NCBI GenBank assembly: GCA_002281575.1
Contig: NCGN01000004.1
Coordinates: 1 to 64,000 of the forward strand
Origin: Sphingobacteriia bacterium 28-36-52
GTDB lineage: Bacteria > Bacteroidota > Bacteroidia > Chitinophagales > Chitinophagaceae
DNA length: 64,000 nucleotides
Reading direction: 5' to 3'
Under the pieces are notes generated by a model. That model searched no databases and had not been told where the DNA came from. It saw only the letters and a program-made list of their open reading frames with translations. Both the position numbers and the translations under genes were made by a program. Shown one piece after another: positions 23,606 through 33,479 of this stretch (the stretch's first letter is position 1; each line of letters begins with the position of its first letter).

Positions 23606-25186
23606 TTATTTTATTCCGGGTTGCTTTAATTGCCATCCAGTTTTCTTTTTCTCTTCGTCTACCATTTGCTTTACATCTGCCAATAATTTTTTAGCATCAT
23701 ATACAATGCCGTCTTTAATGGTATACACTACTCCGCCTTTTCTAATGATTTCGTTTTGTTCATTTAGTTCAATTGCACCGGTACCATAGAAATATTGCAA
23801 ATTCTTTAATGGATTACCATCTACTACACAGAGGTCTGCCAGCTTGCCTGGCTCAATAGTGCCAATTTCTTTTTCCATGCCCAAAGCTTGTGATGCGTGC
23901 ATGGTTGCAGCGCGTATCACTTCCAGCGGATGAAATCCCGCTTCGCGTAATAATTCTAGTTCACGTACAAATCCAAAACCATACAGTTGATAAATAAACC
24001 CGTTGTCGGATCCTGCCGTTACACGACCGCCTCTGTTTTTGTATTCATTGATAAATGTCATCCAGAGTTTATAATTGTTTTTCCATTCTATTTCTTGCTC
24101 TGTTCCCCAGTTATGCCAGTAAGATCCATGAGAAACTCTGCTAGGTTCGTAGAATTTCCATAAAGATGGTAAGGTATAGTCTTCGTGCCATTCTGCTCTT
24201 CTGGCACGCATTAAATCTCTATTGGCTTCATAAATATTCATGGTTGGGTCTAGTGTAAAATCTGCGGCAATCAACTCATTCATCACTTTATTCCATTTCT
24301 CTGTATAAGGCGCTGCTGCTTGCTTCCAAAGTTTACCTGCTTCTTCAAAACGATGCTGTTCGTTGTTGTAATTGTAATCGGCTGGATAGTTTTGGAGGGT
24401 TCCATTTTCAAGCATGGCTTCCGGCAAACCATACCAGTGTTCCATACTGGTCATGCCTGCTTTTGCAGATTGTACTACATTCCATCTGGCTACATCCAAC
24501 TGTGCATGATGCGCAGTGCTTCTTAATCCCAGTCTTTTGTTTTCTCTGATGGCAGCATCCATTACTTCCGGCGATGCTCCAAAAAATTTAATGCCGTCTG
24601 CTCCTTTGGCTGCATTTTCATTTACCCATGCCCTCGCTTGTTCAGCATTTACAATAGGCGTTTTACTCCCTTGTCCAAATGCTGTATAGGCAAAGATTCT
24701 AGGTGCTGTAATGGTATTGGCCGCACTTTTCTTTTTATGGTCCAATACCCATTCTAATCCATTGCCTGCTGATGGATCGCGAATGGTTGTGATACCATGT
24801 GCCATCCATAATTTAAATACATATTCCGCTGGCGTTCCCTGTGCTTTTCCTCCGATATGGCCGTGCATATCAATTAATCCAGGCAAAACATATTTGCCAC
24901 TGCAATCAATTTCTTTGCCGCCTGCTTTCAATGCAGGTCTTGATTTGGGATCAATTGGCATGCCTGGATTGCCTACATTGGCAATACGTACAATACGGTT
25001 GTTTTCTATAATGATATCTACAGGTCCATACGCAGGAGAACCCGTACCATTAATCACCATGGCAGAACGGAGGATCAACTGTGTATATGGGCCCAGGCCT
25101 TCTTTCACCAGGGGTGAAGGGGTAATTTGAGCACCTGAATGAAATGTTGCTACCAGGCAAACAAAGGCAAGCAAGTATTTTACCAT
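23606..25186 (-). CDS. Exported amidohydrolase, imidazolonepropionase-like
   Basis: The 526-residue protein has a signal peptide (about 1-19, ending HSGAQ) and a metal-dependent amidohydrolase (M38-like) barrel. Metal and catalytic elements in order are IDMHGHIGG (HxH), GADGIKFFGAS (candidate carboxylated Lys), STAHHAQ, SMEHWYG and VTAGSDNGF (Asp). The C-terminal PGKLADLCVVDGNPL motif is the usual composite-domain return. The substrate is unknown; secreted members act on cyclic amides or dipeptides. It is the first chromosomal gene to the right of the tRNA-Arg and reads toward it. Confidence 0.85.
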   Translation of the reverse strand: MVKYLLAFVCLVATFHSGAQITPSPLVKEGLGPYTQLILRSAMVINGTGSPAYGPVDIIIENNRIVRIANVGNPGMPIDPKSRPALKAGGKEIDCSGKYVLPGLIDMHGHIGGKAQGTPAEYVFKLWMAHGITTIRDPSAGNGLEWVLDHKKKSAANTITAPRIFAYTAFGQGSKTPIVNAEQARAWVNENAAKGADGIKFFGASPEVMDAAIRENKRLGLRSTAHHAQLDVARWNVVQSAKAGMTSMEHWYGLPEAMLENGTLQNYPADYNYNNEQHRFEEAGKLWKQAAAPYTEKWNKVMNELIAADFTLDPTMNIYEANRDLMRARRAEWHEDYTLPSLWKFYEPSRVSHGSYWHNWGTEQEIEWKNNYKLWMTFINEYKNRGGRVTAGSDNGFIYQLYGFGFVRELELLREAGFHPLEVIRAATMHASQALGMEKEIGTIEPGKLADLCVVDGNPLKNLQYFYGTGAIELNEQNEIIRKGGVVYTIKDGIVYDAKKLLADVKQMVDEEKKKTGWQLKQPGIK

Positions 25187-25247
25187 AAAATTTTTTTGTT
25201 GAAGGTAAGTCTCAAGCCTAAACTTCCCAAGCGATTCTACTCGCTTA

Positions 25248-25277
25248 TTGACTGCTCATGAATTCCGCTTATCTTTG
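25248..25277 (+). promoter_or_regulatory. Promoter of the TPR protein gene
   Basis: TTG at 25248-25250 and TATCTTTG at 25270-25277, separated by 19 bases, match the Bacteroidota TTTG/TAnnTTTG promoter. The ATG is at 25295. Confidence 0.65.
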
Positions 25278-25294
25278 CCCCCCAAAATAAGCGC

Positions 25295-25945
25295 ATGAAA
25301 TTCTATAATACCATTATCAAGTATCGTTTTTGGCTGAGTTTGCTGGCCTTGGTGGCGGCTGTTGGCGTTAATATTTCCAGCGGTTTCTGGCCTGCTTTCA
25401 TTTTGTATTTTGTAGGAGTGATTGGATTGGCTAGCCATTTCTTTATTGGTCCATTGCGTTTGATTCAGGAGCCCATGGAAAGAGGAGATATGGACGAAGT
25501 GGAAAGAATCCTAGATTCTGTGTGGTACCCTAACTTGTTGTACAAGCCTGTACGTTCTACTTATTATACCATTAAGGGCAATATGGCCATGATGAAACAA
25601 GACTTTGACAGTGCCGAAAAGCACCTGAAAAAGAGTTCTGAACTGGGCGCACCCATGCCGGAAGCAGAAGGTGCCAACAAGCTTCAGTTGGGTATGATGT
25701 GTATGCAAAGAGGCGATTTAAAGCAAGGCGAAAGCTATATCAGAGCTGCTATCAGAGCCGGTATTGCGGATAAGGAAAGCGAAGCCGTTGCTTATATCAG
25801 CATGTGTCAGATTTTTATGAACAAGAGAGAGTTCAGAGCTGCGAAAGATTATTTCAGAAAAGCAAAAGCATGTAAACCTACTACTAAGCAAGTGGTAGAT
25901 CAGATTAAAGAAGTGGAAAAATACATTTCCCGTATTCCTGGTTAA
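25295..25945 (+). CDS. Membrane-anchored tetratricopeptide protein
   Basis: The 216-residue protein has two hydrophobic segments near the N-terminus (about 13-29 and 33-52). A helical repeat region follows: GDMDEVERILDSVWYPN, DSAEKHLKKSSELGA, GDLKQGESYIRAAIRAG, and REFRAAKDYFRKAKAC. These are TPR-like units. It probably serves as a protein interaction scaffold facing the cytoplasm. The gene is separated from the following acetyltransferase gene by only 2 bases, so the two are co-transcribed. No specific partner is evident. Confidence 0.75.
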   Translation: MKFYNTIIKYRFWLSLLALVAAVGVNISSGFWPAFILYFVGVIGLASHFFIGPLRLIQEPMERGDMDEVERILDSVWYPNLLYKPVRSTYYTIKGNMAMMKQDFDSAEKHLKKSSELGAPMPEAEGANKLQLGMMCMQRGDLKQGESYIRAAIRAGIADKESEAVAYISMCQIFMNKREFRAAKDYFRKAKACKPTTKQVVDQIKEVEKYISRIPG

Positions 25946-25947
25946 TC

Positions 25948-26436
25948 ATGCTCTCCATTCAACATATTACAACCGAATCTGCCGGACTGGAAACAGCCCG
26001 GCATTTGTTTAAGGAGTATTCCGATGAACTGGCCGTGGACCTTTGTTTTCAAAGTTTTGATGCTGAGTTAAAAGATCCGCTTAAAAAATATGGACCTCCT
26101 TATGGATCACTTTTGCTTGCGCTTTATAACAATGAACCTGTTGGTTGTGTAGCCCTGCAACGCTTACCAGAAGAAGGTGTTTGCGAAATGAAACGACTAT
26201 ATGTGCAACCTGGATTCAGGAAATTCAAAATCGGGGATGCCTTGGTGACCGCTATTCTTAAAGAAGCAGAAAGATTGGGCTATACAAAAATGAAACTGGA
26301 TACACTGGAAAGATTACAGCCTGCCATACAGCTTTACCTGAAGCATGGTTTTGAAATTACTACTGCGTACTATCACAATCCCTTGCCAGAAGTGGTTTAT
26401 ATGGAGAGAAGCTTCTCTATCACCACTGGAAAATGA
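25948..26436 (+). CDS. GNAT-family N-acetyltransferase
   Basis: The 162-residue protein has the GNAT core: GCVALQRLPEEGVCEMKRLYVQPGFR (strands 4-5), the acetyl-CoA loop RKFKIGDALV in place of the usual R/Q-x-x-G-x-G, and the C-terminal MKLDTLERLQPAIQLYLKHGF. The substrate is unknown. It lies 2 bases after the TPR gene. Its last 40 bases overlap the end of purN on the opposite strand, a convergent arrangement. Confidence 0.85.
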   Translation: MLSIQHITTESAGLETARHLFKEYSDELAVDLCFQSFDAELKDPLKKYGPPYGSLLLALYNNEPVGCVALQRLPEEGVCEMKRLYVQPGFRKFKIGDALVTAILKEAERLGYTKMKLDTLERLQPAIQLYLKHGFEITTAYYHNPLPEVVYMERSFSITTGK

Positions 26437-26963
26437 GCATGTTCTAATACATGAATTTTAGCGGCTAAGCTGGCTGGTGTTTCGTTTGGTTCAATGGTGC
26501 ATTTGGCTTGAAAAATAATATCTCCTTCATCGTAATGGGCATCCACATAGTGAATGGTAATGCCAGACTCTTTTTCACCCGCTGCAATAACCGCCTCGTG
26601 CACATGCATGCCATACATACCTTTTCCTCCGTATTTGGGTAACAATGCCGGATGAATATTGATGATTTTGCCAGGATATGCATTGATCAGCGATTCGGGG
26701 ACCTTCCATAAAAACCCTGCCAGTACAATGAAATCAATACTTCTGGCTTGCAGTTGTTTTACGCAGGCATCCGATTCAATAAAGCTTTCCCGGTTAATGT
26801 ACAGGGTGTCAATCTGATTGGCGGCTGCAATCCCCCAAACCCCTGCTTCTTTTTTATTACAAACAATCAGGTCGATTACAACTGTAGAACTATTTTTAAA
26901 GTGCTCGATTATTTTAGCAGCGTTGGAGCCTGCTCCGGAAGCAAAAATGGCCAGTTTAATCAT
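26397..26963 (-). CDS. purN: Phosphoribosylglycinamide formyltransferase (GART, PurN)
   Basis: The 188-residue enzyme transfers a formyl group from 10-formyl-tetrahydrofolate to GAR in purine synthesis. Visible motifs are the N-terminal IFASGAGSNA phosphate loop, VLAGFLWKVP, IINIHPALLPKYGGKGMYG with the catalytic Asn and His, and SGITIHYVDAHYDEGDIIFQ with the catalytic Asp. The length is normal. Its start overlaps the stop of the upstream small membrane gene by four bases (ATGA on the minus strand), so the two form an operon. Confidence 0.94.
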   Translation of the reverse strand: MIKLAIFASGAGSNAAKIIEHFKNSSTVVIDLIVCNKKEAGVWGIAAANQIDTLYINRESFIESDACVKQLQARSIDFIVLAGFLWKVPESLINAYPGKIINIHPALLPKYGGKGMYGMHVHEAVIAAGEKESGITIHYVDAHYDEGDIIFQAKCTIEPNETPASLAAKIHVLEHAHFPVVIEKLLSI

Positions 26964-27250
26964 GATGATTTTCTTTTATTCACCATTTTGTCTTTGATTC
27001 TGCCTAGGTAACGCTTGAAAAATGAAAATTGTCCAAATGGAATGCTGATAAGCAATACACAGAAAGGCCACAAAATGGTTACTACCACTACATAAATAAC
27101 AAAATAGAGTAGGTTTCTCTCCAGATTGGTGTAAGAAAGTAATAATCTACCTAGGTATCCGCACAAACTTCCGCCCAAAGCGAAAGTGCTAAAAATTAGG
27201 GTGAACTGAAACCAGCTTACCTGCCATTTATTTTTTAACCGATGTAGCAT
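26960..27250 (-). CDS. Small membrane protein (DUF6787-like), 96 aa
   Basis: The protein has two hydrophobic segments (about 14-38 and 46-72) and basic ends. The pattern KWQVSWFQFTLIFSTFALGG followed by GRLLL resembles a small Bacteroidota membrane family, possibly DUF6787; that assignment is from memory and moderate. No enzymatic motif is present. It is coupled to purN by a four-base overlap. The function is unknown. Confidence 0.65.
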   Translation of the reverse strand: MLHRLKNKWQVSWFQFTLIFSTFALGGSLCGYLGRLLLSYTNLERNLLYFVIYVVVVTILWPFCVLLISIPFGQFSFFKRYLGRIKDKMVNKRKSS

Positions 27251-27357
27251 GGGTGCAAAAGTGCTTTAAAAAGTTCATTTCATGACAATTCCCAACAGCT
27301 ATTTTGTTGAACTCATTGAAAATTAAGTGGGATAAGGGTAAAAAAATTCTTTCCCTA

Positions 27358-27390
27358 TTGCGTAATTGTCACAATCCTATCATATTTTTG
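27358..27390 (+). promoter_or_regulatory. Promoter of the alternative complex III operon
   Basis: TTG at 27358-27360 and TATTTTTG at 27383-27390, 22 bases apart, fit the Bacteroidota promoter pattern. The actA ATG is at 27437. Confidence 0.55.
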
Positions 27391-27436
27391 CCTCCGTTTA
27401 AGGATATTTTTCCACACCAGAACCATCGTTGTGCAT

Positions 27437-28693
27437 ATGATATTGTCTAGATCCATAGCAAAAGCCAGCATTGCCGCTTTTTTATTTATCGTGAGTCTGA
27501 GTTTTAGTGTAGCCGCCAGTGCCCAGGACGGAAAAGCGCTTTTCAGCGCCAATTGTGCGTCTTGTCATGCTCCACACAAGAAATTAACTGGTCCTGCCCT
27601 TGCGGGAGTAGAGTCTCGTTGGTCCAGTAAGGAAAACTTGTATTCCTGGATTAGAAATAGTGCCGCATACCTAAAAACGGGTGATCCTTATGCCGTTAAC
27701 TTGTACAATGAGTACAATAAGATTGCAATGAATGCTTTTCCAACTTTAAAAGATGCGGAAATTGATGCCATTCTTACTTATATCAATAGCGTACCTGATC
27801 CTTCTAAAGCTCCTGCTGCTGGTGAAGGTGCTGGAGCTGCTGCAAATGTGGAAGCAGACAACTCTCTGTTATTTGGTATCCTAACATTGATTTTAGCCGT
27901 AGTTGCTTTAATCATGTTGCAGGTTAACTCAAATCTTAAAAAATTAGCCGACGATAAAATTGGTCAACCTGCTTTAGAGCCAATTCCATTCTGGAGAAAT
28001 AAGGCTTATATAGCAATGGTTACTGTAGTATTATTTGTAGTAGGTGGATATTTAACTACAAAAGGTGCTATGGCTTATGGAAGAAGTCAGGACTATCAAC
28101 CAGAACAACCTATTTATTATTCTCACGCAGTTCATGCTGGTACCAACCAAATCAACTGTCAATATTGTCATACTGGCGCTGCGCAAGGAAAGCAAGCGAC
28201 TATTCCTTCTGTGAATGTTTGTATGAACTGTCACCAAGCGATTAATGAGTACAAAGGAGAAAAAATGTACAATGAAGCAGGTGAAGAAGTTGATGGTACT
28301 GCAGAAATTAAGAAACTATACAAATACGCTGGCTTTGAAGAAGGCAAACCTTGGGATCCAAGTAAGGCTAAGCCAATTGAGTGGGTTCGAATTCATAACT
28401 TGCCCGACCACGTTTATTTCAACCATGCTCAGCACGTAAAAGCTGGTCAAGTTGCTTGTCAAACTTGTCATGGTGAAATTCAGAAAATGGGTGAAGTAAA
28501 GCAGTTTACCGATCTAAGCATGGGCTGGTGTGTGAACTGTCACCGCGAAACCAAGGTTCAATTTAAAGACAATGGTTTCTATAGTATCTACGAAAAATAC
28601 CATGCCGATTTAAAGAGCGGCAAAATTGATAGCACCAAAGGAATCACTGTTGAAAAAATTGGTGGTACCGAGTGTCAGAAATGTCACTACTAG
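27437..28693 (+). CDS. actA: Alternative complex III subunit ActA, multiheme cytochrome c
   Basis: The protein is 418 residues from ATG 27437, chosen over the GTG at 27431 because the signal peptide begins there. It has six CxxCH heme motifs: one in an N-terminal mono-heme cytochrome c domain (CASCH, about residue 37), then five in the pentaheme part (CQYCH, CMNCH, CQTCH, CVNCH, CQKCH). Two hydrophobic stretches (about 147-162 and 192-212) anchor it. ActA passes electrons from the iron-sulfur subunit toward the terminal acceptor. It begins the actABCDEF-cox run. Confidence 0.93.
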   Translation: MILSRSIAKASIAAFLFIVSLSFSVAASAQDGKALFSANCASCHAPHKKLTGPALAGVESRWSSKENLYSWIRNSAAYLKTGDPYAVNLYNEYNKIAMNAFPTLKDAEIDAILTYINSVPDPSKAPAAGEGAGAAANVEADNSLLFGILTLILAVVALIMLQVNSNLKKLADDKIGQPALEPIPFWRNKAYIAMVTVVLFVVGGYLTTKGAMAYGRSQDYQPEQPIYYSHAVHAGTNQINCQYCHTGAAQGKQATIPSVNVCMNCHQAINEYKGEKMYNEAGEEVDGTAEIKKLYKYAGFEEGKPWDPSKAKPIEWVRIHNLPDHVYFNHAQHVKAGQVACQTCHGEIQKMGEVKQFTDLSMGWCVNCHRETKVQFKDNGFYSIYEKYHADLKSGKIDSTKGITVEKIGGTECQKCHY

Positions 28694-28777
28694 TTCTTAA
28701 AATTTTTAAAGGGTTGTTTTAAATATATCATTCGAACGTGGAATCCGCTCGCGGTTTCCAACTGTTAATCAATAATT

Positions 28778-31700
28778 ATGGAGCAAAAAAAGCACTGGCA
28801 AAGTTTTGGAGAGCTGAATCAGTCTGCAGCGTTTAACAAGGATGTAAAAGACGAATTCAATGAAGAACTACCTATTGTAGAAGATGAAAGCAAAAGCTTT
28901 CTCGAAGCAAAGGCTCCCCGTCGCGACTTCTTGAAATATTTAGGTTTCAGTACAGCCGCAGCAGCAGCCGCAGCAAGTTGTGAAATGCCTGTAAAAAAGG
29001 CTATCCCATTTGCCAATAAGCCCGAAGACGTTGTGCCTGGTATTTCTAAATACTATGCAACCACCTATGTACAAGACGGAGATACAGTAAGCATCTTGGC
29101 TAAAGTACGCGATGGTCGCCCTATAAAAATTGAAGGAAACGATCTTTGTCCTATTACTAAAGGAGGTACATCTGCTCGTGTTCAAGCATCTGTACTTGAT
29201 TTATATGATACTTCACGTTTGCGTTTCCCTACCATTGATGGTAAGGAAGTAACTTTTGAAGCTGCAGATAAAGCAGTTGCTGCTCAAATGGGTGGTAATA
29301 TTGTTTTATTAACCAGCACAATTAACTCTCCATCTACTAAAGCAGTGATTGCGCAGTTCTTGGCTAAATATCCAGGAAGCAAACACGTTACTTATGATGC
29401 AGTTTCGTATAGTGCAATGTTGTTGGCGAATGAAGCAACTTACGGTGTTCGTGGAATTCCTTCTTACCATTTTGAAAATGCAAAAGCCATTGTAAGCATA
29501 GGTGCAGATTTCTTAGGTACTTGGTTAAATCCAGTTGAGTTTTCTAAACAATACGCAACCGGTAAAAAATTAGACGAGAAGAATCCTACTATGAGCAAGC
29601 ATATTCATTTTGAATCTGTTGCTACATTAACTGGATCTAACGCCGACGAAAAATATTTACATCGTCCTTCAGAAACGCCTGCTATTGCTGCTGCTTTATT
29701 AAGTGCAGTAAATGGAGCTGGTGTTACAGGTATTGCAGATGCAAAATTGAAAGCTGGTATTGAAGCTGCTGCAAAAGCACTGAACGCACATAAGGGTGCT
29801 GCTTTAGTTGTTGCAGGAAGCAATGATTTAAATGTTCAAATAATTGTAAATGCCATTAATAACGCCATTGGTGCTGGTGGTTCTACCATCAACTGGGGTG
29901 TTTTATTAAATACACGCGCTGGTGTTGATGCCAATTTTGCTCAACTAGTAGCCGATATGAATGCTGGTTCTGTTGGAACTTTATTGATTCATGGAGCAAA
30001 CCCTGCATACAGTTGGTTTGCAGCTGATCAGTTTAAAGCAGGTTTAGCTAAAGTAAAAACGACTGTATCATTTGCTGGTAAAGTAGACGAAACTGCAGAA
30101 TTATGTAAGTTCGTTTTACCTGACAATCATTTCTTAGAGAGCTGGGGTGATGCTGAAGCAAAAACAGGTCATTTCTCTTTTATTCAACCAACTATTTATC
30201 CTTTATTCAAAACACGTCAGTGGCAAGACAGTCTATTAAAATGGAGTGGTGTTGCGGAAGACTATTTAGCCTATTTAAAGAATTTTTGGTCTGCTAAATT
30301 AGGTGGCGTAAATGGTTGGGATAAAGCATTGCAAGATGGTGTAGTTGCTTTAGGCGAAGCAGCTACCAAGTCTGGAAGCTTTAATGGCGCTGCTGTTACA
30401 GGTGCATTGGCTGCAGCTTCTTCTTCTAAGAAAGGTGGTAAAGTAGAATTAGTATTATACGAAAAAGTGGGAATAGGTGCTGGTCAAGGAGCAAGTAACC
30501 CTTGGTTACAAGAATTACCTGATCCAGTTACAAGAGCTACATGGGATAACTACTTAGTGGTTTCTCCAGCAATGGCTAAAACTTTATTAGGTATTGATAT
30601 CAGCAATGGTGGTCAAGCCGATGCGTACGAAGTAAATCCTCCTAAGAAAGTAGTGAAGATTACTGTAGGTCAAAAAACAATTGAATTACCAGCATTAATT
30701 GTTCCTGGAACACATCCTGATACAGTAGGTATTGCGGTTGGTTACGGACGAAGCGAGAAAGTAGGTAAATCTGCTGCAGGTGTTGGTAAAAATGCGTTTG
30801 TACTGGCTTCTTTAAGTGGTTCTTCTGTTAACTTCTCTAATGGTGAAGTAAGTTTAACCCTTACAGATGAAACTTATCCAGTAGCATTAACCCAAACGCA
30901 TAGCCGTTACGATACCGAGCAAGGAAATCGTACGGAAGTAGTAAAAGAATTAAGCTTAGCTGCTTATAAACATCACCCAACTGAAATTCGCGATGAGCGT
31001 GACAAGGAATTAAAACCTTGGGGTGGGTTAGAAAAATTTGAATCTCAAGGAACATTGTACCCTGTGTTTGAAAGACCAGGTATTAAATGGGGTATGAGTG
31101 TAGACTTGAATACTTGTACTGGTTGTGGAGCTTGCGTGGTAGCATGTAATGCAGAAAACAACGTTTCAGTGGTAGGTAAGCCAGAAGTATTGCGTGGTCA
31201 CGAAATGCATTGGTTGCGTATAGATCGCTACTACAGTGGCGATTTAGAGAATCCAAATGTAGTGTTCCAACCATTGATGTGTCAGCATTGCGACAACGCT
31301 CCTTGTGAAAACGTTTGTCCGGTTGCTGCAACCAATCACAGCAGTGAAGGATTAAACCAAATGACTTATAACCGTTGTATTGGTACAAGATATTGCGCCA
31401 ACAACTGTCCTTATAAAGTACGTCGTTTTAACTGGGCCGATTACACTGGTTCTGATAGCTTTGGCGATAACCAAAAAGGTATTGTTAACGATGTAGTGCT
31501 AGACATGAACGACGACTTAACAAGAATGGTGTTGAATCCAGATGTTACCGTTCGTGCAAGAGGCGTTATTGAAAAATGTTCTTTCTGCTTTCAGCGTTTA
31601 CAAGAAGGTAAGTTAAAGGCTAAGAAAGACAGTCGTCCGTTAAGCGATAGCGATGTTAAAGTAGCTTGTCAGCAAGCTTGTCCTACCAACGCTATTACTT

Positions 31701-31888
31701 TCGGTAATGCCAACAGCAAGGAAAGTGCTATAACCATTGCTAGACAGGAGAATCCTAATCGTCAGTTCTATGTGCTAGAAATGTTGCACGTATTACCAGG
31801 GGTTACTTATTTAGCCAAAGTAAGAAACACCGATGAAATGCCTCATCACGAAGCTGCTGAAGCAAAAACAGAAAAAGCACACGGATAA
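28778..31888 (+). CDS. actB: Alternative complex III subunit ActB, molybdopterin-type/iron-sulfur protein
   Basis: The 1036-residue protein has a Tat-type signal region (APRRDFLKYLGF, about 47-58, then an Ala-rich segment and Cys). A long molybdopterin-oxidoreductase-like domain covers about 60-740. The C-terminal ferredoxin-like domain has four cysteine groups (CTGCGACVVAC, CQHCDNAPCENVC, CIGTRYCANNC, CSFC with ACQQACP) for three [4Fe-4S] and one [3Fe-4S] cluster, as known for ActB. The family lacks a working molybdenum site. It lies 84 bases after actA. Confidence 0.95.
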   Translation: MEQKKHWQSFGELNQSAAFNKDVKDEFNEELPIVEDESKSFLEAKAPRRDFLKYLGFSTAAAAAAASCEMPVKKAIPFANKPEDVVPGISKYYATTYVQDGDTVSILAKVRDGRPIKIEGNDLCPITKGGTSARVQASVLDLYDTSRLRFPTIDGKEVTFEAADKAVAAQMGGNIVLLTSTINSPSTKAVIAQFLAKYPGSKHVTYDAVSYSAMLLANEATYGVRGIPSYHFENAKAIVSIGADFLGTWLNPVEFSKQYATGKKLDEKNPTMSKHIHFESVATLTGSNADEKYLHRPSETPAIAAALLSAVNGAGVTGIADAKLKAGIEAAAKALNAHKGAALVVAGSNDLNVQIIVNAINNAIGAGGSTINWGVLLNTRAGVDANFAQLVADMNAGSVGTLLIHGANPAYSWFAADQFKAGLAKVKTTVSFAGKVDETAELCKFVLPDNHFLESWGDAEAKTGHFSFIQPTIYPLFKTRQWQDSLLKWSGVAEDYLAYLKNFWSAKLGGVNGWDKALQDGVVALGEAATKSGSFNGAAVTGALAAASSSKKGGKVELVLYEKVGIGAGQGASNPWLQELPDPVTRATWDNYLVVSPAMAKTLLGIDISNGGQADAYEVNPPKKVVKITVGQKTIELPALIVPGTHPDTVGIAVGYGRSEKVGKSAAGVGKNAFVLASLSGSSVNFSNGEVSLTLTDETYPVALTQTHSRYDTEQGNRTEVVKELSLAAYKHHPTEIRDERDKELKPWGGLEKFESQGTLYPVFERPGIKWGMSVDLNTCTGCGACVVACNAENNVSVVGKPEVLRGHEMHWLRIDRYYSGDLENPNVVFQPLMCQHCDNAPCENVCPVAATNHSSEGLNQMTYNRCIGTRYCANNCPYKVRRFNWADYTGSDSFGDNQKGIVNDVVLDMNDDLTRMVLNPDVTVRARGVIEKCSFCFQRLQEGKLKAKKDSRPLSDSDVKVACQQACPTNAITFGNANSKESAITIARQENPNRQFYVLEMLHVLPGVTYLAKVRNTDEMPHHEAAEAKTEKAHG

Positions 31889-31952
31889 TTATTAAGCAAT
31901 TGAAATAACCAGATGCTGCTCTAGGGCAGATCAAGGACCAAAATAAGAACAG

Positions 31953-33395
31953 ATGCATTTAAAGTACGAATCACAGCTCAGGGAACCACTGGTGTATGGA
32001 GATAAAACATACAAGCAGGTAACAGAAGACATAGTTCGCCCTATTGAAGCCAAGCCTACCAAATTATGGTATGTAGGTTTTTATATTGCTGTTGCCTTAC
32101 TCATGTTTGGTGTCTATAGCGTATACCGTGAAGTAACTTATGGTATAGGTCAGTGGAACTTAAATAAAACAGTGGGTTGGGGATGGGATATCACCAACTT
32201 CGTTTGGTGGGTTGGTATTGGTCACGCCGGTACCTTGATTTCTGCAATCTTATTGTTATTCCGTCAAGGATGGAGAACAGGTGTAAACCGTGCTGCAGAA
32301 GCGATGACTATTTTCGCGGTAATGTGTGCGGGTCAGTTCCCTATTTTCCACATGGGTAGAGTATGGATGGCATTCTTTGTATTGCCTTACCCTAACTCTC
32401 GTGGTCCATTATGGGTAAACTTTAACTCTCCATTGTTGTGGGACGTATTTGCAATCTCTACCTACTTTACCGTATCTCTTTTATTCTGGTACTCTGGTTT
32501 AATACCAGACTTTGCAACTGTGAGAGATCGTGCCTTTACTAAATTACGTAAGCGTTTATATGGTGTTGCATCTTTTGGATGGACTGGTTCTACCAAACAC
32601 TGGCAGCGCCACGAGAGCCTTTCATTGGTTTTAGCGGGATTAAGTACGCCCCTGGTACTATCGGTTCACACCATCGTATCTTTTGACTTTGCCACTTCAG
32701 TTATTCCAGGATGGCATACCACCATCTTCCCTCCATACTTCGTTGCGGGTGCCATCTTCTCTGGTTTTGCAATGGTGCAAACCCTAATGATTATTGTACG
32801 TAAGGTATTTGCAATGGAAGACTATGTAACCATTGGTCATATAGAAGCAATGAATAAAGTAATTGTATTAACCGGTTCAATTGTAGGTATTGCTTACCTA
32901 ACAGAATTGTTCATGGGTTGGTACAGCCAAAATAAATACGAAGGATACACATTCTGGTACAGCCGTGCTTATTTGTTCTCACCTTACGGTTGGAGCTATT
33001 GGGGTATGATGGCTTGTAACGTATTAAGCCCTCAAATTTTCTGGTTCCGCAAAATGCGAAGAAACATTTTTGTTACCTTTTTCATGAGCATCATTGTAAA
33101 CATTGGTATGTGGTTCGAGCGTTTTGTAATCATTGTTACTTCTTTGTATCGTGATTACTTACCATCAAGCTGGTCTGTATACTACAGCCCTACTATTTGG
33201 GAAATTGGTTTCTATGCTGGAACATTTGGATTATTCTTTACTTGCTTCTTCTTATTCGCTAAATACTTCCCAGTAATTGCCATTGCAGAAATTAAGTATG
33301 TATTGAAGACTACTGGTGAAGGATATAAAAATCAAATGGCTAATATAGAAGAACAAAAACTAGAAGAGTTTGTGCATGAGCATGCGCACCACTAA
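31953..33395 (+). CDS. actC: Alternative complex III subunit ActC, NrfD-like quinol-binding membrane protein
   Basis: This is a 480-residue polytopic protein of the NrfD/PsrC family with about ten membrane segments. Typical features are the N-terminal cytoplasmic stretch ending LWYVGFYIAVALL, WDITNFVWWVGIGHAGTLISAILLLFRQGWR, and SLLFWYSGLIPDFATVRDR. It holds the quinol oxidation site facing ActB. The order actB-actC-actD is conserved. Confidence 0.94.
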   Translation: MHLKYESQLREPLVYGDKTYKQVTEDIVRPIEAKPTKLWYVGFYIAVALLMFGVYSVYREVTYGIGQWNLNKTVGWGWDITNFVWWVGIGHAGTLISAILLLFRQGWRTGVNRAAEAMTIFAVMCAGQFPIFHMGRVWMAFFVLPYPNSRGPLWVNFNSPLLWDVFAISTYFTVSLLFWYSGLIPDFATVRDRAFTKLRKRLYGVASFGWTGSTKHWQRHESLSLVLAGLSTPLVLSVHTIVSFDFATSVIPGWHTTIFPPYFVAGAIFSGFAMVQTLMIIVRKVFAMEDYVTIGHIEAMNKVIVLTGSIVGIAYLTELFMGWYSQNKYEGYTFWYSRAYLFSPYGWSYWGMMACNVLSPQIFWFRKMRRNIFVTFFMSIIVNIGMWFERFVIIVTSLYRDYLPSSWSVYYSPTIWEIGFYAGTFGLFFTCFFLFAKYFPVIAIAEIKYVLKTTGEGYKNQMANIEEQKLEEFVHEHAHH

Positions 33396-33479
33396 TAGTT
33401 AAAGCGCATGATGTGCTTGGTATATGATTAAAATTATTTACTGCGCTTGCAGCGAGCATTTGCAGACAAAAAATAAAGT

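Noticed and set aside
24711..25130. 139-codon frame antisense to the amidohydrolase
   Set aside because: The amidohydrolase motifs are continuous across it, and no independent signal or family is seen.
26397..26436. Suspected annotation error where the acetyltransferase and purN overlap by 40 bases
   Set aside because: Both C-termini are plausible and the genes are convergent, so a short overlap is acceptable.
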